Source: Acidobacteriota bacterium (lineage in GTDB: Bacteria; Acidobacteriota; Terriglobia; UBA7540). Taken from it: a stretch of 9,370 nucleotides of DNA. The notes beneath the pieces are model-generated. The model did no database searches. It was not told where the DNA came from and saw nothing but the letters and a program-made list of their open reading frames with translations. Below, one piece after another: positions 6,583 through 9,370 of the stretch. Position 1 is the stretch's first letter, and each line of letters opens with the position of its first letter. The stretch covers positions 1-9,370 of the forward strand of contig JAKAWN010000271.1 of NCBI GenBank assembly GCA_021827245.1, written 5' to 3'. The position numbers were made by a program, and so were the translations under genes.

Positions 6583-7239
6583 TTACTTCTTTGCCACCGG
6601 GATTTTCGCCCAGTCATCCAGAAATTTCTTCAATCCGCTGTCGGTCAGCGGGTGCTTGAGCATTTTTTCGATCACTTCAAACGGTACGGTGGCGACATCC
6701 GCGCCGATCATCGCCGCCTCCACCAGGTGCAGCGGACTGCGAATGCTCGCGGCGAGAATCTGCGTCTTGAAGCCATAATTGTTATAAATGGTTCGGATTT
6801 GGCGAATCAGTTCCATGCCGTCCTGGCCGATGTCATCCAGCCGGCCCAGGAAAGGCGAAACGAAAGTCGCTCCCGCTTTGGCCACAATCAGCGCTTGCAG
6901 CGGCTGGAAGCACAGCGTCATGTTCACTTTTACGCCGCGGGCCGCAAGCTGCTTGCACGCCTTGACCCCTTCCGGAATCGTCGGCAGTTTGATGGTGATG
7001 TTCTCGGCAATTTTTACCAGCGGTTCGGCCTCCTGGAGCATACCGGCCATATCCGTGCTGACCACTTCGGCGCTGACCGGTCCTTTGACTATCCGGCAGA
7101 TTTCCCGAAGACGCGTATGAAAATCGACGCCTTTTTCCCTGGCGATCAGGGAAGGATTGGTGGTTACGCCATCGAGCACGCCCAGGTCGGCGGCTTTCTT
7201 AATCTCCTCCAGATTGCCGGTGTCGATGAAAATCTTCAT
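6583..7239 (-). CDS. tal: Transaldolase, TalC/MipB (fructose-6-phosphate aldolase-like) family
   Basis: Transaldolase moves a dihydroxyacetone unit between sugar phosphates in the non-oxidative pentose phosphate pathway through a Schiff base on lysine. The 218-residue product has the short TIGR00875-type length and its landmarks: MKIFIDTGNLEEI (1-13), GVTTNPSLI (24-32), Schiff-base Lys84 in ITIKLP, NMTLCF (106-111), VSPFLGRLDDIG (127-138), AASIRSP (163-169) and TVPFEVI near the end. Phe130 sits where E. coli fructose-6-phosphate aldolase has Tyr131; Phe there is the transaldolase-type residue, so transaldolase activity is favoured (inference). ATG 7239 is preceded by GAGGA (7249-7253) nine bases upstream. 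The longer open frame reaching 7404 would add 55 residues foreign to the family. The gene is complete and convergent with purM. Confidence 0.95.
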   Translation of the reverse strand: MKIFIDTGNLEEIKKAADLGVLDGVTTNPSLIAREKGVDFHTRLREICRIVKGPVSAEVVSTDMAGMLQEAEPLVKIAENITIKLPTIPEGVKACKQLAARGVKVNMTLCFQPLQALIVAKAGATFVSPFLGRLDDIGQDGMELIRQIRTIYNNYGFKTQILAASIRSPLHLVEAAMIGADVATVPFEVIEKMLKHPLTDSGLKKFLDDWAKIPVAKK

Positions 7240-7299
7240 AACACGCTGTCCTCGCCTTAATGAAACAGAATGCCGGGACCACTTCCCGCCGCCTGTCCA

Positions 7300-7305
7300 A
7301 TTATA
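7300..7305 (-). promoter_or_regulatory. Perfect -10 hexamer upstream of the transaldolase gene
   Basis: The minus strand reads TATAAT at 7305-7300 within GTATATAAT, about 60 bases before the transaldolase ATG. At the usual spacing the -35 region (about 7323-7328) reads CGGCGA, which is poor, so this is only a candidate promoter. Confidence 0.35.
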
Positions 7306-7340
7306 TACTCCGCGCGCCGGATTCGCCGGAAAGTTGAATT

Positions 7341-7367
7341 GTCCGTCAATAAAGTCCGTCAAATAAA
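7341..7367. repeat. Tandem direct repeat upstream of the RloA-like gene
   Basis: GTCCGTCAATAAA (7341-7353) is followed at once by GTCCGTCAAATAAA (7354-7367), the same sequence with one extra A. It lies in the 205-base divergent gap between the transaldolase and RloA-like genes, about 80 bases before the latter's start. It may be an operator for the defence genes or a small duplication. Nothing else is clear in this gap. Confidence 0.8.
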
Positions 7368-7434
7368 GCTGGAAATGTACTCGATGTGTATTTACAATGA
7401 CCAAACAGCGCAGAAATCCTGCGCTATTTGGTTT

Positions 7435-7439
7435 GGAGG
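7435..7439 (+). promoter_or_regulatory. Shine-Dalgarno site that fixes the RloA-like start
   Basis: GGAGG lies five bases before ATG 7445. The upstream in-frame ATG at 7397 has no such site, and the residues it would add do not resemble the family, so 7445 is the likely start. Confidence 0.75.
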
Positions 7440-7444
7440 CCGGT

Positions 7445-8719
7445 ATGCTGATTGAATTCTACGGTCAAAATTTCGGATGCTTTCGGGATGAATTCAGGCT
7501 TTCGATGATGGCTACGGATATCGATCCGGATTCGGACCGCGGCATTATGGAAGTAAAGGTGGAGGGTGATGACGAACCGCTTCGGTTGGTACGCACGGCG
7601 GCTATCTATGGTCCAAATGCATCGGGTAAATCGACCGTGCTAAGAGCGGCGCGTGCTTTGCGGTACAATTTAACCCCCGACCTTCGATCTGATTCGCCGC
7701 TGCGATTCTACGAACCGTTTGCTCAAGGCGGTAAAACCGAGCCGGTGCGGCTTGGCCTCAAGGCGGTAATTGAGGGCCGTGTTTACGATTACGAGATACA
7801 ATTTGATAAAACCAAATTCACCTCCGAGCGGCTCCTATTGCTCAAGTCCGATGGTCCCATACCTTTGCTTAAACGCTTGGGGCAAAATGTTGAGGGAGAA
7901 TGGGCCAAGGACGCGCGATTTGCGCTGATCTCCAAGGACTTCCGTCCCAATGCTTCGCTTTTGTCACTCGCCGACCGACTGGCTCCAGACTTGGCCGGGA
8001 ATATCGCGGCGGACCTTCGCAAATTGCTGCACTTTTTTGATTCCTCCCGAGCGCCTTGGGACTTCAACCTCGTATTTTCACCCACCAGGCGGATCAGGGA
8101 GGATGTAAACTTCCGAGGCTGGCTGCTCTCACAACTTAAGTCTGCGGACTTCGGCGTCGTGGATATGCGAACGGAGGAAGTGAAAGTGACCGTTCAAGTG
8201 GCGGAAGAGGCGAGCACTCCCACATCGCCTGCCGAAGAGCCGGAAGAACCCGAAACATTCTACCGGCTTGCGTTACTTCACAGCGGTTCCAGCGGCGAAT
8301 TTGCGATACCTTTTCACCGAGAGTCGCAGGGAACGCTGCGCTTACTTGAGCTGGCGCCAATGCTTTATGATCTCACTCATGGTTTATCAATCAAAGCCGC
8401 CTTTGTGGACGAAATTCACGAATCGCTGCACCCCAAGTTATTGCAGGGTTTGATTCGCCATTTTAACTGCGATACGCCGTTGGCGGAGGCTCGCGGCCAG
8501 CTTATCTTTGCGACGCACGAAACATCGTTGCTGGATGCCGAGGCGAAGAATGCTGTGCTGCGCCGGGACCAGATTTATTTCACTGAGAAAGATTCTTCGG
8601 GAGCGGCCCGCCTGTATTCCCTCGCGGAGTTCAAAGAGCGAAACAATCTTAATATCCGCCGTCGTTATCTGCTGGGGAGATATGGAGCGGTGCCGTCGCT
8701 GGGCTCGTTTACGGAATAA
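7445..8719 (+). CDS. rloA: RloA/AbiLi-type AAA (ABC-like) ATPase
   Basis: This is a cytoplasmic ABC/SMC-like ATPase of the AAA_15/AAA_21 group that typically pairs with an RloB or other TOPRIM-type effector. Relatives include RloA from Campylobacter restriction loci, AbiLi of lactococcal abortive infection, and the ATPases of the PARIS and OLD groups. In the 424-residue product: start MLIEFYGQNFGCF, typical of these proteins; Walker A GPNASGKST (56-64); an ABC-signature-like ESQGTLRLLEL (293-303); Walker B AAFVDEIHESLHP (318-330, with D322 and E323); an H-loop-like ATHET (His358); and the C-terminal GRYGAVPSLGSF seen in this subgroup. Residues about 251-270 are an acidic Pro/Glu/Thr-rich insert, probably a loop. 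A role as sensor or activator of the downstream RloB-like protein in anti-phage defence is inferred from family context. All ATPase motifs are intact. The gene diverges from the transaldolase gene and ends 42 bases before the RloB-like start. Confidence 0.9.
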   Translation: MLIEFYGQNFGCFRDEFRLSMMATDIDPDSDRGIMEVKVEGDDEPLRLVRTAAIYGPNASGKSTVLRAARALRYNLTPDLRSDSPLRFYEPFAQGGKTEPVRLGLKAVIEGRVYDYEIQFDKTKFTSERLLLLKSDGPIPLLKRLGQNVEGEWAKDARFALISKDFRPNASLLSLADRLAPDLAGNIAADLRKLLHFFDSSRAPWDFNLVFSPTRRIREDVNFRGWLLSQLKSADFGVVDMRTEEVKVTVQVAEEASTPTSPAEEPEEPETFYRLALLHSGSSGEFAIPFHRESQGTLRLLELAPMLYDLTHGLSIKAAFVDEIHESLHPKLLQGLIRHFNCDTPLAEARGQLIFATHETSLLDAEAKNAVLRRDQIYFTEKDSSGAARLYSLAEFKERNNLNIRRRYLLGRYGAVPSLGSFTE

Positions 8720-8750
8720 TCCAGCATCTTGTTGCAGCAACTCGAATGTG

Positions 8751-8756
8751 AAAGGA
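8751..8756 (+). promoter_or_regulatory. Shine-Dalgarno site supporting a TTG start for the RloB-like gene
   Basis: AAAGGA lies five bases before TTG 8762. The alternative TTG codons at 8729 and 8732 have no comparable site and would add residues (LLQQLECERTQ) that are not family-like. Confidence 0.6.
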
Positions 8757-8761
8757 CGCAA

Positions 8762-9262
8762 TTGAAACCAAACCGCTATGGCATTTCACGTCCGTATGAG
8801 CCCCGCTTGTCGCTGCCGATTGTGGTGGTCGTTTGCGATGACAAAAAAACCGCCGTAGCTTACTTCACCGAGTTGAAGAGGGAAGTTAAGGCGAAAGTGA
8901 CGCTGCATGTTGAGAAAGCCGCGTGCCATGGAGCCACTGCGGTGGAAGTCGTCTCCACTGCGAGAAGAAAAGCGGCGGAGTTGGTGGAGAATCGCGCGGA
9001 AGAGGAAATGGTCTGCCGGGATGCCGTATGGGCGTTGATAGACCTCGAATCTGAATCAGACCGCCAGGATAAAGCTCGGTGTGCGAAGACCGGGGCCGAA
9101 AAACACGGTGTGTGCGTCGCGTTATCGAATCCATGCTTTGAGGTCTGGACGCTGGCGCATCTGGCGGATACCGGGGAAGACTTCAGCGATTGCGAAGCCG
9201 TCATTAAACGCATGAAGGCGGAGTGGAAAAGGACATTTGCAACAGAGTTCCAAAAAAAGTAA
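8762..9262 (+). CDS. rloB: RloB/AbiLii-type protein, C-terminus apparently cut off by an IS
   Basis: RloB proteins (Pfam PF13707) are TOPRIM-like partners of RloA-type ATPases and candidate nucleases in abortive-infection systems. The 166-residue product from TTG 8762 shows the N-terminal strand plus CDDKKTAVAYF (25-35), IDLE (93-96) and the family signature LSNPCFEVWTLAH (121-133). Two catalytic-type positions differ from what I recall as common: the first acidic residue is Asp in place of Glu (usual form CEG/CED-kkT), and the second motif is DLE where DRD or DRE is common. Family members usually run to about 200 residues or more, with a tail after the SNPCFE motif that includes a conserved Lys/Tyr region; here the product stops about 33 residues after that motif. 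The last codons AAA AAG TAA read into a putative IS terminal repeat beginning at 9259, so the stop is probably supplied by the IS. The gene may be non-functional. Confidence 0.8.
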   Translation: MKPNRYGISRPYEPRLSLPIVVVVCDDKKTAVAYFTELKREVKAKVTLHVEKAACHGATAVEVVSTARRKAAELVENRAEEEMVCRDAVWALIDLESESDRQDKARCAKTGAEKHGVCVALSNPCFEVWTLAHLADTGEDFSDCEAVIKRMKAEWKRTFATEFQKK

Positions 9263-9370
9263 CCGTTCACGGCCCGGTGGGCATTAATGAGGGAATGGGG
9301 CGATCGGTAAAATAGGCGTCGAGCGCAGAGCACAGATAATCAAACCAGGATCGTCCCTGTTGCAGGCACG
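9259..9370 (-). mobile_element. Left end of a putative IS66-family insertion sequence (partial, runs off the right edge)
   Basis: The stretch begins GTAACCGTTCACGG. IS66-family elements have terminal inverted repeats starting with GTAA and make 8-bp target duplications, here predicted as CAAAAAAA (9251-9258). It contains a transposase-like C-terminus on the minus strand, and it abruptly ends the RloB-like gene. Only about 110 bases are visible, so the other terminal repeat and the second target-site copy cannot be seen. Confidence 0.5.
9267..9370 (-). CDS. C-terminal fragment of an IS66-type transposase (partial)
   Basis: The minus-strand frame from the window edge to TGA (9269-9267) is open for 33 codons and ends QQGRSWFDYL...PIPSLMPTGP. 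From memory, many IS66 transposases end with a 'C-x-Q-Q-G-R-x-x-x-x-F/Y-L' helix followed by a Pro-Ser-Leu-x-Pro tail, which this resembles. The stop lies eight bases from the putative element tip, so the terminal repeat overlaps the coding end. The fragment is too short for a firm call; the match to an IS66-like end right next to it is the main support. Confidence 0.45.
   Translation of the reverse strand, partial: CLQQGRSWFDYLCSALDAYFTDRPIPSLMPTGP

Noticed and set aside
6514..7260. A 248-codon open frame on the plus strand across the transaldolase gene
   Set aside because: It is antisense to an intact transaldolase and has no recognisable motifs.
7240..7404. N-terminal extension of the transaldolase frame
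   Set aside because: The family starts at MKIFIDT and a Shine-Dalgarno site supports ATG 7239.
9245..9262. Frameshift in the A7 tract as the cause of the short RloB-like protein
   Set aside because: Neither alternative frame after the tract gives an RloB-like tail, whereas an IS66-like terminus begins right at its end.

Overview
The window comes from a moderately GC-rich bacterial chromosome. It holds two phage-defence-type modules on either side of a pair of housekeeping metabolic genes, and an insertion sequence starts at the right edge. No rRNA, tRNA or CRISPR was seen. The phylum cannot be fixed from the sequence; a planctomycete-like background is only a weak impression from the flavour of the PurM and transaldolase proteins and the uneven use of Shine-Dalgarno sites.

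Left part (1 to about 5245, all minus strand). This is a tightly packed operon read right to left: a small winged-helix-type protein (4751-5209), a C5-cytosine DNA methyltransferase (3192-4754), a Vsr-type nicking endonuclease (2758-3192), a MutL/MORC-like GHKL ATPase (1322-2749) and a Z1-domain P-loop ATPase (1319 to beyond the left edge). Genes overlap by 1-4 bases or are separated by a few bases, so they are probably translationally coupled. The set Dcm + Vsr + GHKL/MORC + Z1 matches the restriction-modification-linked MutL-homolog systems described by Iyer, Abhiman and Aravind (2008). The methyltransferase would mark self DNA, Vsr would supply a nuclease, and the two ATPases would act on unmarked DNA. 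The Z1 gene carries one in-frame TAG at 135-137, while the same frame stays open and Z1-like to the window edge, so the system may be broken or the codon read through.

Middle part (5441-7239). purM (plus strand, purine biosynthesis) and a TalC/MipB-type transaldolase gene (minus strand) converge and are both intact. These look like the resident chromosome between the two accessory blocks.

Right part (7445-9370). An AAA/ABC-like ATPase of the RloA/AbiLi type is followed after 42 bases by an RloB/AbiLii-type gene with a TTG start. The RloB-like gene ends abruptly at 9262. The next bases look like the terminal inverted repeat of an IS66-family element (GTAACCGTTCAC...), and a reverse-strand frame at 9267-9370 reads like the C-terminus of an IS66-type transposase. 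The simplest reading is that the IS cut off the RloB C-terminus and that its terminal GTAA supplied the TAA stop.

The most interesting points are the in-frame amber codon in Z1, the IS-truncated RloB with altered TOPRIM-like residues, and the unusual regulator-like first gene of the methyltransferase operon with its 12-bp GPVE-coding repeats.
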